In this document: positions 9,801-15,102 of the stretch, piece after piece
Layout: each line of letters begins with the position of its first letter
How positions within the stretch are numbered: the first letter of the stretch is position 1
Assembly (NCBI GenBank): GCA_046704785.1
Contig: JBJKRF010000006.1
Span: 1 to 15,115, forward strand
Source of the DNA: JBJKRF01 sp046704785
Lineage (GTDB): Bacteria; Chloroflexota; Anaerolineae; Anaerolineales; Villigracilaceae
Length of the DNA stretch: 15,115 nucleotides
Reading direction: 5' to 3'
Position numbers and translations under genes: made by a program
The notes under the pieces: model-generated
Database searches by the model: none
The model's input: only the letters and a program-made list of their open reading frames with translations
Told to the model about the DNA's origin: nothing

Positions 9801-9878
9801 CGCACAAGATATCAAGAGCGCCAGAGTCGCAAATGCGAGCAGGCGGATTATTTTCGAAAATCTTTTGTTCGTCTTCAC
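3900..9878 (-). CDS. alpha-2-macroglobulin family lipoprotein, thioester Cys replaced
   Basis: Protein of 1992 residues, long for bacterial alpha-2-macroglobulins (usually about 1500-1650). They trap proteases at the cell surface or in the periplasm. The lipoprotein signal ends in L-I-S-C25. Next come about four SbsA/Big_5-like Ig domains (roughly residues 50-480), then macroglobulin domains with the MG2 signature TDRPVYRPG at 703-711. A Gly-rich flexible stretch (1262-1269) sits in the bait position. The A2M domain starts near FKDTAFF (1285), an alpha/alpha toroid contains QNPDGGWSWW (about 1555), and an MG10-like C-terminus follows (about 1870-1985). Where thioester members have GCxEQ, this protein has A-S1509-M-E-Q, so no thioester can form. 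GTG start with GGGAGG five bases upstream (9884-9889). It is convergent with pbpC and divergent from a two-component system. YfaS/MagD-type members also lack the Cys, so loss does not imply decay. Confidence 0.93.
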   Translation of the reverse strand: MKTNKRFSKIIRLLAFATLALLISCAGPQPSPQATATETLSIQVTPPQAGPHVIAQNPLVGQRLDLSPTLQITFDRDMDRAKTGKAFSFLDPDKKPVAGQVSWLDARTLTFTPDSSLEPASTYQGIFSTSAAALDGTSPPESIELDFTTVESLQVGQVFPASDSEDIDQKTNITVIFNHPVVPLTIKEDQKGLPQPLELSPQVAGQGQWVNSSVYVFQPDEALLSGTRYTVRVGAGLKDTGGESLGKSYVWQFSTRAPSVASFALKNGPENPSLDNVTNVLLDQAFVITFLQPMDSASMAKSIGVANRETKASVPLDLSWNDDFTVLTVQPRGRYAIASYYDLKIADTAQAADGGALKGGLAVHFSTVPLPQVVKITPPDPTNDYDTSLSIQFASPMRLSSLKSRVVITPAPKTEPQWYYDGYSWTYSMYGLGPGTSYVVRILPGMTDIYGNVIGTESSIDFTTANLPPYARLVMPWTPLVYRANGPQEVYFEYTNLDSANISVYPLTFGEFSSLLNGNGSGGTKASTVDFSPQGQPVNTWKPDVQNVKNQTDHVIIKLEDHKGDSLPPGYYFIGVNAAPLDYNNNFYQGYLFIVATDNITFKSTQSEGLAWVVGLEDGKPQANVPVTFYDKDLNPVGKTVDTDRNGLAYMSGVNAPMFARAEGSGHLAFVASDWGSGVSVGDLGIEQNYYGNSTTPFVYLYTDRPVYRPGQDVYFKGLVRQDDDLHYSLLKADQVYVTIDQMGEQVYAKYLTLSQLGSISDDLKLADDAALGTYSIVVRRSPTDDPFGYLTFRVAQYHKSTFQVNASADKPDILAGDKVDFGLDATYYSGGDVGNAKVDWFTESAPYAFAPNPKYSAFSFSDWDRDIYYTAPADSQQAGTLAEGQATTDSNGHLDLTQIVDLGQTTQDQQVTFNANVTDVAGDEFSGQTSIVVHQSELYAGIRSLSYVGKQGQEQPFDVVVLDWDSNPIAGQRVTVQFVERQWFSVQKQDQQGQLSWVTSVKDIPISRQTATTGADGKAQVSFVPPEGGVYKAIVTVRDSKGRQWQSSTYTWVSSDQYIAWRQTNDRTFNLVADKDTYSPGDTAELLIAQPFQGNVYALVTYERGHIYKQDVVLLTGNSTVYKLPITSDMAPVAYVSVVVMQGADNAPGGSPDFKVGMARLNVDTSQQALAVSVTSDKQTAGPGDSVTYTVLTKDVSGKPVSADVSLAVVDKAALALAPSNSGKILDSFYPVQALGVQTALGLVANADDFNAQYRQSVPEGGGNGGGGSSEETSYGIISVRQDFKDTAFFRAQLTTDSNGSAQVTVKLPENLTTWVADARAATADGHVGQATSELVSTKPLFVDLQTPRFFVAGDQARIGAVVHNNGATPLKAQVTLEGQGVTLVTPAAQSVEIAAKSQAYLTWDVNVKTDVQRVDLTAQAVSGPYTDSSKPPLGTLSGQGLPVYTYSAVETVGTSGMLTSADSAAEGIQLPRTYDYNDAQLSVDVSPSLAASMQTSLTYLENYPDASMEQTVSSFLPNVVTTRALNLAGISNASLQRNLNQQVGISLQKIYARQNPDGGWSWWDGPDSDSQTSAYVVLGLMEARDSGYTVSQDVLDNGVKYLNENLPNLYQNAATWQCNRYAFMLYVLARGKVLQAGQTNFIYEHRSSLDLYGKAYLAQAINLLDAKDTRVDSLMSDLVAATVQSAAGAHWEEKGPPDVWNWNTDTRTTAIVLNTFVQIDPQNPITANAVRWLMVHRQGGHWHSTQETAWSLMALTNWLTVSKEYESNYQFAVGLNGTLLKQERVTQDNLTDTVNLQVQMKDLLKDTVNDLVFTRGSGTGNLYYDAYLSTSLPVESIQPLDQGMSLSRQYFSMDDSKTPITQIQRGQLVRVRLTMVAPDALHYVVIGDPLPAGLEAIDASIVTDTQVPTKYTVQDYNERGWGWWFFTHTELRDEKVVLSADYLPAGTYVYTYLARASTAGDFKVIPPTAAESYFPDVGGRGAGSEFVVKP

Positions 9879-9973
9879 ACCAACCTCCCACTGCCCTTCC
9901 CATCTTCGTCAGAAAGTTCGATACGCTTTCTTAGTATCTTCCCAATCAGTCTGAGGGAGGATACCTTTCTTAT

Positions 9974-10002
9974 TGTATACGATTCGCCTCCCGGCAGAAC
10001 AA
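9974..10002 (-). promoter_or_regulatory. sigma-70-type promoter candidate for the alpha-2-macroglobulin gene
   Basis: On the - strand TTGTTC (9997-10002) and TATACA (9974-9979) are 17 bp apart, the optimal spacing. Four of six bases match each consensus hexamer. Transcription would begin near 9967 and give a leader of about 90 nt before the GTG at 9878. Confidence 0.45.
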
Positions 10003-10005
10003 AAT

Positions 10006-10045
10006 TGTGGGGCGCGAACAGTCAAAATGCCGCCCGCACCCCACA
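10006..10045. repeat. imperfect inverted repeat next to the macroglobulin -35 box
   Basis: TGTGGGGCGCG (10006-10016) pairs with CGCACCCCACA (10035-10045) with a single C/A mismatch, leaving an 18-base loop. It ends three bases upstream of the proposed -35 hexamer on the - strand. A short T-rich run follows it in the - direction, but no gene on that strand ends here, so an operator is a better guess than a terminator. Confidence 0.45.
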
Positions 10046-10243
10046 TCCCCCATCACGATAAAGTCAAAGGAAGGGTTGTCATTCAAGACCAAGCTGTGCC
10101 AGGAATTTTCATCTCTCGAATATCTGCAATTTGATTCATAGACGCACAGCCGCATCATTCCGTTCCATTTTCCCGGAGATTGGCTTTTTCACCGCCGACG
10201 CGTCGGGACGGTTCCCCCTACAGCCTGATCCATGTAACACGAT

Positions 10244-10261
10244 CATCACACACCGGTGACA
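10244..10261. promoter_or_regulatory. putative operator upstream of the response regulator
   Basis: CATCACACACCGGTGACA shares 14 of 18 positions with the perfect palindrome at 14184-14201 upstream of the sigma factor. It contains an 8-base palindrome, CACCGGTG. It lies 20 bases upstream of the weak -10 candidate at 10282-10287. No regulator can be named. Confidence 0.35.
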
Positions 10262-10281
10262 GGTTCGACATACTCCCATAG

Positions 10282-10287
10282 TAAAAT
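10282..10287 (+). promoter_or_regulatory. weak -10 candidate for the two-component operon
   Basis: TAAAAT matches five of six bases of TATAAT. The nearest -35-like hexamer, GTGACA (10256-10261), is 20 bp away, which is too far for a good sigma-70 promoter, and it overlaps the putative operator. An activator-dependent promoter would fit, but this is a guess. Confidence 0.22.
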
Positions 10288-10417
10288 GGAATAATCCACA
10301 TGAACCGATTTTCACCACAACCCTGCATCTACCCACTCATTGCGCTCATCCTGAAGGACCGGAAAATCTCAAAGGGCCCCTTCCCTGGGCTTCGATTGGC
10401 ATAAAAAGGAGAGTCTC

Positions 10418-11143
10418 ATGGTCGGTCAGGACGTTTCCCCTCACATCCTGCTCGTCGATGACGAGGCAGCCATCACCACCAACCTGGCGCCGTTCCTGGA
10501 ACGGGCGGGCTTCGTTATCAGCGTCGCCGGAGATGGCACGCAGGCGCTGCAACAAATCTCCAGGTCCAAGCCAGACCTGGTCGTCCTGGACGTACTTATG
10601 CCCAAAATGGACGGTCGCCAGGTGCTACGCCACCTGCGCCAGGCCGGCGACTGGACTCCGATCATTCTGTTGACGCAAGTGGGGGAAGCCAGCGAACGCG
10701 CCATGGCACTCGAAGAAGGCGCCGACGACTACATCAACAAGCCTTTCGACCCGCGCGAACTGGTGGCCCGCATCCGCTCGGTGCTGCGTCGCGCCCGACC
10801 GGGCCAACCGCCCCTGGCAGCAGTCTGGCGTTTGGTATCAGGCAAACTGACGTTCGACCGCAGGGCGCACCGCGTGATCCTGAACGACAAAGAATTGGCG
10901 CTGACCCCAAAGGCTGTTGACCTGCTCGAATACTTGATGACCCATCCCGACGAGTTGATCAGCCGCGAGCGGCTGCTGGAAACCGTCTGGGGTTGGGATT
11001 ATCCCGTCGGCACACGCAGCGTGGACACGCGCATCGCCGAACTCCGCCGGGCATTAAAAGACGACGTGACTACGCCGACTTACATCGAAACGGTCGCCGG
11101 GGAAGGCTACCGTTTTGCCGGAAAAGTAGAAGGGCAGGCATGA
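10418..11143 (+). CDS. OmpR/PhoB-family response regulator
   Basis: Transcription factor of 241 residues controlled by phosphorylation. The receiver domain (about 9-125) has the acidic pair D14-D15, phospho-acceptor D58 in VVLDVLMP, switch T86 and K108 in YINKPF. The C-terminal winged helix (about 140-235) contains ELALTPKAVDLLEYL, the recognition helix region SVDTRIAELRRAL and the wing TVAGEGYRF. AAGGAG at 10406-10411 precedes the ATG by six bases. Its TGA overlaps the ATG of the following kinase gene in the string ATGA, so the two are translationally coupled and form a cognate pair. The divergent alpha-2-macroglobulin gene is a plausible target (inference from position). Autoregulation through the upstream palindrome is possible but not shown. 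Confidence 0.95.
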   Translation: MVGQDVSPHILLVDDEAAITTNLAPFLERAGFVISVAGDGTQALQQISRSKPDLVVLDVLMPKMDGRQVLRHLRQAGDWTPIILLTQVGEASERAMALEEGADDYINKPFDPRELVARIRSVLRRARPGQPPLAAVWRLVSGKLTFDRRAHRVILNDKELALTPKAVDLLEYLMTHPDELISRERLLETVWGWDYPVGTRSVDTRIAELRRALKDDVTTPTYIETVAGEGYRFAGKVEGQA

Positions 11144-12060
11144 AACACTGGCATTGGGGATTGCTCATCTCCATCCCCGCCGTTGCGGGAGCAACATTAG
11201 CCGTGGCTTTCTGGCGTGGCTGGCTTCCCAACGCCATCTTCTATCTGCGCGCCGACCTTGGCACCGCTTTCGGGCTATTGGGATTGCTGTTTGTCGTTGG
11301 GCTGGGGATAGAGTGGGGACGCTGGTACCGCAGGGAGAGCAACCGACGCGCCATTGCCAGCAAGGTCAAGGCCGAAGCCACCAGCGAACGTCACGAGTTC
11401 CTGGGACGGCTGGATCACGAACTCAAAAACCCGCTTATGGCGATGCGCGCCGGGCTGGCCAATCTGGCGGGCACAACGCTGGAATCCCCACAACAGGAAA
11501 TCATCAACAGCATAGAAACCCAAACACTGCGCTTAAGCCGTCTGTTGACAGATTTACGCAAATTGGCCGAACTCGAGATTCGCCCCATCGATTGCGCGCC
11601 AGTGGACATCAGCGAGCTGCTCCAGGAGGTTGCCACCGTAGCGGAGGAACGGCCCGATGCGGACAGCCGGCACATCGCCCTGACGTTGCCCCAGGCTCCC
11701 TGGCCGCTTCCTATGGTTTCAGGCGACCGGGACTTACTCTTTCTTCTGTTCCACAACCTGGTGGATAATGCGATGAAGTTTACCCAGCCAGGGCACACCA
11801 TCGAACTGCGCGCCTTTGAAGACGGCTCCAAGGTGGTCGTGGAGGTGGCAGACACCGGGCCCGGAATCCCTGACGTCGAGGTGCCGCTTGTCTGGGAGGA
11901 GTTGTATCGGGGGGAGAATGCGCGCGGCGTGCCGGGAAGCGGAATCGGGTTGGCGCTGGTGCGGGCTATCGTCGAACGTCACAACGGGGAAGTATTCCTG
12001 CGCAGTCGGGTTGGGAAAGGCACTGTTTTCACCATACGCCTGTCCACTGCGCAAAAGTAG
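11140..12060 (+). CDS. sensor histidine kinase with minimal input region
   Basis: Membrane histidine kinase of 306 residues, the partner of the preceding regulator. Two hydrophobic segments (about 7-25 and 41-58) are separated by only some 15 residues, so there is no real extracellular sensor domain and no obvious HAMP or PAS domain. The DHp helix has phospho-acceptor H93 in RLDHELKNPL. The ATP-binding domain shows the N box H205-N-L-V-D-N210, G1 box DTGPGIP (from D238) and G2 box GSGIGLAL (from G266). The frame is open further upstream, but the ATG overlapping the regulator stop is the sensible start because the upstream part lies in another frame of the regulator gene. Such compact kinases often sense within the membrane or respond to a partner protein (known of intramembrane-sensing kinases; not shown here). 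Confidence 0.93.
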   Translation: MKHWHWGLLISIPAVAGATLAVAFWRGWLPNAIFYLRADLGTAFGLLGLLFVVGLGIEWGRWYRRESNRRAIASKVKAEATSERHEFLGRLDHELKNPLMAMRAGLANLAGTTLESPQQEIINSIETQTLRLSRLLTDLRKLAELEIRPIDCAPVDISELLQEVATVAEERPDADSRHIALTLPQAPWPLPMVSGDRDLLFLLFHNLVDNAMKFTQPGHTIELRAFEDGSKVVVEVADTGPGIPDVEVPLVWEELYRGENARGVPGSGIGLALVRAIVERHNGEVFLRSRVGKGTVFTIRLSTAQK

Positions 12061-12085
12061 ACGAGCCCTACAGCCCCCACTCACG

Positions 12086-12169
12086 AGTTTATCTGACGAT
12101 CACCGGAGACAGCTCCAGCCAGCTTCGAGCGCCGTCACTCGTAAAGACCAGGGCCAGTTTATCTGACGA
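12086..12169. repeat. 14-bp direct repeat at 12086-12099 and 12156-12169
   Basis: AGTTTATCTGACGA occurs twice, 70 bp apart, at the 3' end of the lipoprotein gene. One copy contains the gene's stop codon, while the other encodes S-D-K-L in a different frame. It may be a small local duplication or chance. Confidence 0.5.
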
Positions 12170-13402
12170 ACGCGCCACCACCCAACCGGTTGTGGCATTG
12201 ATGAAATCGGGTGTTCCCTGCCAGGCGGTGGAGATGACATGCAGCCAATACTGGCCGCCATTAATCGTATGATAAATTTCGCCAGACGCGTTCGGCGTAT
12301 CCTGCTGCGTCCCCACCATCCAGGCTTCATCTGAATTGATAAAGTCAACGGCGCCGAACGGCATGGGCAACAAGTAAGTCTCCAACGTTCCCCCGGCCTT
12401 ACCGGCGTACAGCCACGCGGCAGAGTATTTCGTATCGTAGAACTCACAACGCACCGTCAGCAAGATCGACCGGGCGGTCAAATAAAGCAAACCAGGGACT
12501 CCACAGCCGGCTTTGCTGCTCGAAAACAAATTTGCCGCCTGGCTACTGGGGGGAGAAATGTCGTCGCGTTGCCAGGTCTGCCCGCCATTGACGGTGAAAT
12601 ACAAAAACAGATGGTCCATCACGTCCGGGCAACTTCCCGTGAGCCAGCCATTGGTCGCCGTGGAGAAGGCCAACCCGGTTTTCGCACAGGCCATCAAATC
12701 GGGATTTTGCGCTGCATCAACCACTTGCTGCCAGGTCCGCCCACCGTCGGAGGTGGTGAAAACGACAACAGCGTCCTGGTCTGTCCCGGTTCCGACGTGC
12801 ACCATCACCCAACCATGTTGCGGATCGATAAAGCCCAAATTCGAAGGGGTAAAGCGCCCCGGCTGAGAATCGGAATTCTGCAACGTCCCGGCAACCTGCC
12901 AGTTATCTCCGTTATCAGCCGTCTGCCAAATCGTCAGCTTATCGCCTGTGGATGACTGCGGTATTTGGCTTGTATACGTGACCCAGGCATTCCCCGCCGC
13001 GCCGAAGAAAGCCACGGCGGCGAGTCCTTCGGCAGGAGAGTTGAGCAACGCATCGGGGGGAGTGCGATCCTGCCAGGAGCGCCCACCGTCGGCCGTGAAC
13101 AGAATGTGGTCGTTCAAATCCGTTTCCACCTGGCCGATTCCCCATCCATTGGCTTCGTCCAACATGCGAATCTGAATAATCTTCACCGACTGCCCCGGTT
13201 TCAACTGTCCGGAGAAAAGCGCCGTCGTCGGCGTTGGCACAACGCTCGTCGGGGAAGGAGTTGCCGAAGGAGGCGGCGTGCTGGTTCCCGGCGTGGGCAT
13301 GCTTTCGATCCCAACTTCCAAAACGCCGCAGGCCGTCAAAAACGCCAACAAAAGCACAGCAGGCAAAAAAAGGGATAACGATTTTGCCGACCGTACTTTC
13401 AT
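12089..13402 (-). CDS. lipoprotein with Asp-box (BNR) repeats, predicted beta-propeller
   Basis: Surface lipoprotein of 437 residues. The signal peptide ends in the lipobox L-T-A-C25, followed by a Pro/Thr/Ser-rich linker (about 35-65) that would hold the folded part away from the membrane. The rest contains repeats of the Asp-box type, with the consensus S/T-x-D/N-x-G-x-x-W: TADGGRSW, TADNGDNW, TSDGGRTW, TVNGGQTW, TINGGQYW and a degenerate TSDGARSW. Such repeats occur in sialidase-like and Ycf48-like propellers; no catalytic sialidase residues can be recognised, so binding or assembly roles are as likely as hydrolysis. The ATG at 13402 is preferred over upstream ATGs because GGAGG (13408-13412) is five bases away and it gives a standard signal peptide. 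It lies 79 bp downstream of the ECF sigma gene on the same strand. Its 3' end faces that of the kinase gene, 28 bp away. Confidence 0.85.
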   Translation of the reverse strand: MKVRSAKSLSLFLPAVLLLAFLTACGVLEVGIESMPTPGTSTPPPSATPSPTSVVPTPTTALFSGQLKPGQSVKIIQIRMLDEANGWGIGQVETDLNDHILFTADGGRSWQDRTPPDALLNSPAEGLAAVAFFGAAGNAWVTYTSQIPQSSTGDKLTIWQTADNGDNWQVAGTLQNSDSQPGRFTPSNLGFIDPQHGWVMVHVGTGTDQDAVVVFTTSDGGRTWQQVVDAAQNPDLMACAKTGLAFSTATNGWLTGSCPDVMDHLFLYFTVNGGQTWQRDDISPPSSQAANLFSSSKAGCGVPGLLYLTARSILLTVRCEFYDTKYSAAWLYAGKAGGTLETYLLPMPFGAVDFINSDEAWMVGTQQDTPNASGEIYHTINGGQYWLHVISTAWQGTPDFINATTGWVVARSSDKLALVFTSDGARSWLELSPVIVR

Positions 13403-13481
13403 TGGCGCCTCCGTCATGGATTGAAATGTCATCGCTATTTATTCAAGCATTCTACTTCTTCTTATCTCGAACATAGGAATT

Positions 13482-14111
13482 TTATCCAAGAATCATCAGA
13501 TTGGGTACCTGAGGGGTTTTCGCAGCAGTGTACACATCCGGCAAAAAATCACCGTGACGCTGAAGTTCTCGACGCAATCCCAGGCGCGCCCGCGCCAGGC
13601 GGCTCTTAATCGTTCCAACCGGCACACCGACGATGATGGCCGCTTCGGCGTAATCGAGTTCCAAAACATCGATCAACACGATCACCGTTCGGAAATTGGG
13701 CGTCAGCCGTTGCAAACCGGCCCGGATCGTCTGCGCCAACTCGTCCAATTCGGCCTGGTCTTCCGGGCCACGCGCATGGTCGGTCAACCAAACGGGAAAG
13801 TCGATCTCTTTCTTATCTTCCGCTAACGGCTCCAAGGGATAGGTGGGATGGCGCTTACGATGACGCAGTTCATTGTAGCAAACGTTTTTCAAGATCCGCA
13901 CGAGCCAAAACTCGAAGGAACCGCCTCGAAAATCCGAGATATGACGAAAAGCAAGAACAAAGGCATTCTGCACAGCGTCTGCAGCACAATCTTCGCTTTC
14001 CAGCATGTACGCCGCGATACTGAATAAACGATCCTGGTACGCCAGGACAAGTTGATTGAAAGCGTCCAGGTCGCCTTGCTGAGCAGATTGGATGATGGCA
14101 AATTGGTCCAT
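13482..14111 (-). CDS. ECF-family RNA polymerase sigma factor
   Basis: Sigma-70 family protein of 209 residues that directs RNA polymerase to a specific promoter set. Region 2 (about 15-90) shows the LAYQDRLF helix and DAVQNAFVLAFRHISDF, and FRGGSFEFWLVRILKNVCYNE follows. Region 4 (about 133-184) carries the helix-turn-helix YAEAAIIVGVPVGTIKSRLARAR. Regions 1.1 and 3 are absent, as is normal for ECF proteins. A TTG at 14129 could add six residues, but the ATG at 14111, with GGAGGG ten bases upstream (14122-14127), gives the usual short N-terminus before the helix QSAQQGDLDAF. No anti-sigma factor gene is adjacent; the next gene is the Asp-box lipoprotein. The C-terminal extension of about 22 residues is not recognised. 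The promoter region holds a perfect palindrome (14184-14201). Confidence 0.93.
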   Translation of the reverse strand: MDQFAIIQSAQQGDLDAFNQLVLAYQDRLFSIAAYMLESEDCAADAVQNAFVLAFRHISDFRGGSFEFWLVRILKNVCYNELRHRKRHPTYPLEPLAEDKKEIDFPVWLTDHARGPEDQAELDELAQTIRAGLQRLTPNFRTVIVLIDVLELDYAEAAIIVGVPVGTIKSRLARARLGLRRELQRHGDFLPDVYTAAKTPQVPNLMILG

Positions 14112-14146
14112 ACGCACTTGGCCCTCCAAAAGGAATTACTCCTTTA

Positions 14147-14152
14147 TTTATA
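14147..14152 (-). promoter_or_regulatory. -10 candidate for the sigma factor gene
   Basis: The - strand reads TATAAA, five of six to consensus, 35 bases upstream of the ATG. No matching -35 hexamer is found at 16-18 bp. An ECF-type -35 with a GTC-type -10 was also sought and not found. Confidence 0.25.
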
Positions 14153-14183
14153 CCTGGAGGGTGTTTCCAACGCGTCACTGCCA

Positions 14184-14201
14184 TGTCACAGAACGGTGAC
14201 A
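14184..14201. promoter_or_regulatory. perfect palindrome upstream of the sigma factor, putative operator
   Basis: TGTCACAGAACGGTGACA: two six-base arms, TGTCAC and GTGACA, around a six-base spacer, the usual geometry for a dimeric DNA-binding protein. It lies between the divergent sigma gene and the decarboxylase pseudogene, with its gene-proximal edge 72 bases upstream of the sigma ATG. It resembles the site at 10244-10261. Confidence 0.4.
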
Positions 14202-14292
14202 ATGTAGCCCTTCACACGGCAAGAAGCAGTGGTATGCTACGCCTATTGCCGCACACCTTCTCCCTACATTCCATTTTTTCGAAGCGCAACCG

Positions 14293-14998
14293 ATGCAAAC
14301 GGACATCCCGCCTCAATTCATGTTCGACATGACCCCCGAACAATTTCGGGAACTCGGCTACAAAGCGATCGATTTAATTGCCGACAATTTGGATCGACTG
14401 CAAACGCGAAGCGAACCCGCCCGACGCGTGTTCCGACCGAATTGCGCGATCAACTCCTGGGCCAATCTCTGCCCCAAAACGGAAGCGAACCCGCCGACCT
14501 GATCGAGTTCGTCGAGCGATACATCCTGCCCTACCCCTTGGGGAACATCAATCCGCGCTTCTTCGCCTGGGTCAACTTGCCGGCTGCGCCCATCGGCATT
14601 ATCGGCGAGTTATTGGCAGCCGGCATGGACACCAGCGCCGCGGGCGGGGACTGCAACAAGAGCCAACACCGATGGTGATTTACAAATCGATGGAGGGACA
14701 TAGCTGTATCGATAAGGCCGTCGAGTTATTGGGGATCGGGCACGACTATCCGCGCAAAATCCCCGTCGACACCGAATTCCGAATGGACGTTGCCAAATTG
14801 GCGCAACAGATCAAAGAAGACCGCCAGGCTGGTTTGTATCCGGCTTGTGTGGTAGCCAGCGCCGGGACGGTCAACACCGGCGCCGTCGATCCGTTCGAAG
14901 AGATTGCGGAGCTTTGCGAGCAGGAGAATTTGTGGCTGCATGTGGACGGAGCGTTTGGGGGCGTGGGAATTCTGTCTGAGCAATCGAGCCATCTATGA
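14293..14998 (+). pseudogene. broken PLP-dependent (group II) amino acid decarboxylase
   Basis: Fragments of a pyridoxal-phosphate decarboxylase of the group II (DDC/GAD-like) family lie in three different frames. The N-terminus MTPEQFRELGYKAIDLIADNL starts at ATG 14293. Near 14420 the homology moves to another frame (RVPTELRDQLLGQ, then PLGNINPRFFAWVNLPAAP). Around 14640-14670 a stretch of very roughly 80 residues is missing, and homology resumes in a third frame at MVIYKSMEGHSCIDKAVELLGIG and continues to WLHVDGAFGG. It stops at 14995, the edge of the right inverted repeat, before the catalytic lysine that binds PLP in this family. A frameshift, an internal deletion and the loss of the whole C-terminal half make a functional enzyme implausible. 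Part of the damage is probably due to arrival of the repeat. Confidence 0.88.
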
Positions 14999-15066
14999 CT
15001 CCACTGCAAAAAGGATAGGACAAAGCTCCTCCAAATTGCACCCTCCTCAAAAGGGGAGGAGTTTAA

Positions 15067-15072
15067 TATAAT
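15067..15072 (+). promoter_or_regulatory. consensus -10 box of the right outward gene
   Basis: TATAAT, the inverted-repeat copy of the box at 51-56, placed 30 bases before the ATG at 15103. The same caveat applies: there is no convincing -35 hexamer at normal spacing. Confidence 0.4.
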
Positions 15073-15102
15073 CAGAGCAAACCAACCTAAGCGGAGAAAC
15101 CC

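Larger units (their letters stand above)
9879..10417. other. 539-bp divergent intergenic region
   Basis: Separates the macroglobulin gene (-) from the response regulator gene (+). I see no convincing coding sequence; short frames here lack family features and good ribosome binding sites. It holds a promoter candidate for the macroglobulin, an adjacent long hairpin, a palindromic site that resembles one upstream of the sigma factor, and a weak -10 candidate for the response regulator. The stretch 10046-10243 shows nothing I can assign. Confidence 0.7.

Noticed and set aside
10006..10045. Hairpin read as a rho-independent terminator
   Set aside because: No gene on either strand ends just before it, the loop is 18 bases, and the T-run is interrupted.
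9970..10336. Short frames of 60-70 codons in the divergent intergenic region
   Set aside because: No ribosome binding sites, Cys/Arg-rich random-looking translations, and overlap with promoter elements.
10993..11139. N-terminal extension of the histidine kinase frame to 10993
   Set aside because: It lies wholly inside the response regulator gene in another frame and encodes low-quality basic sequence; the ATG overlapping the regulator stop is the natural start.
13403..13432. Upstream ATG starts (13432 and 13417) for the Asp-box lipoprotein
   Set aside because: They add ten or five residues before a standard lipoprotein signal and lack as good a ribosome binding site as the ATG at 13402.
14112..14129. 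TTG start at 14129 for the sigma factor
   Set aside because: An AAAGGAG at nine bases makes it possible, but the ATG at 14111 has its own GGAGGG and gives the typical ECF N-terminus.
14293..14502. A stand-alone small protein at the decarboxylase N-terminus
   Set aside because: Its first part is clearly the decarboxylase N-terminus and its last part is out-of-frame sequence, so it is a frameshifted fragment.
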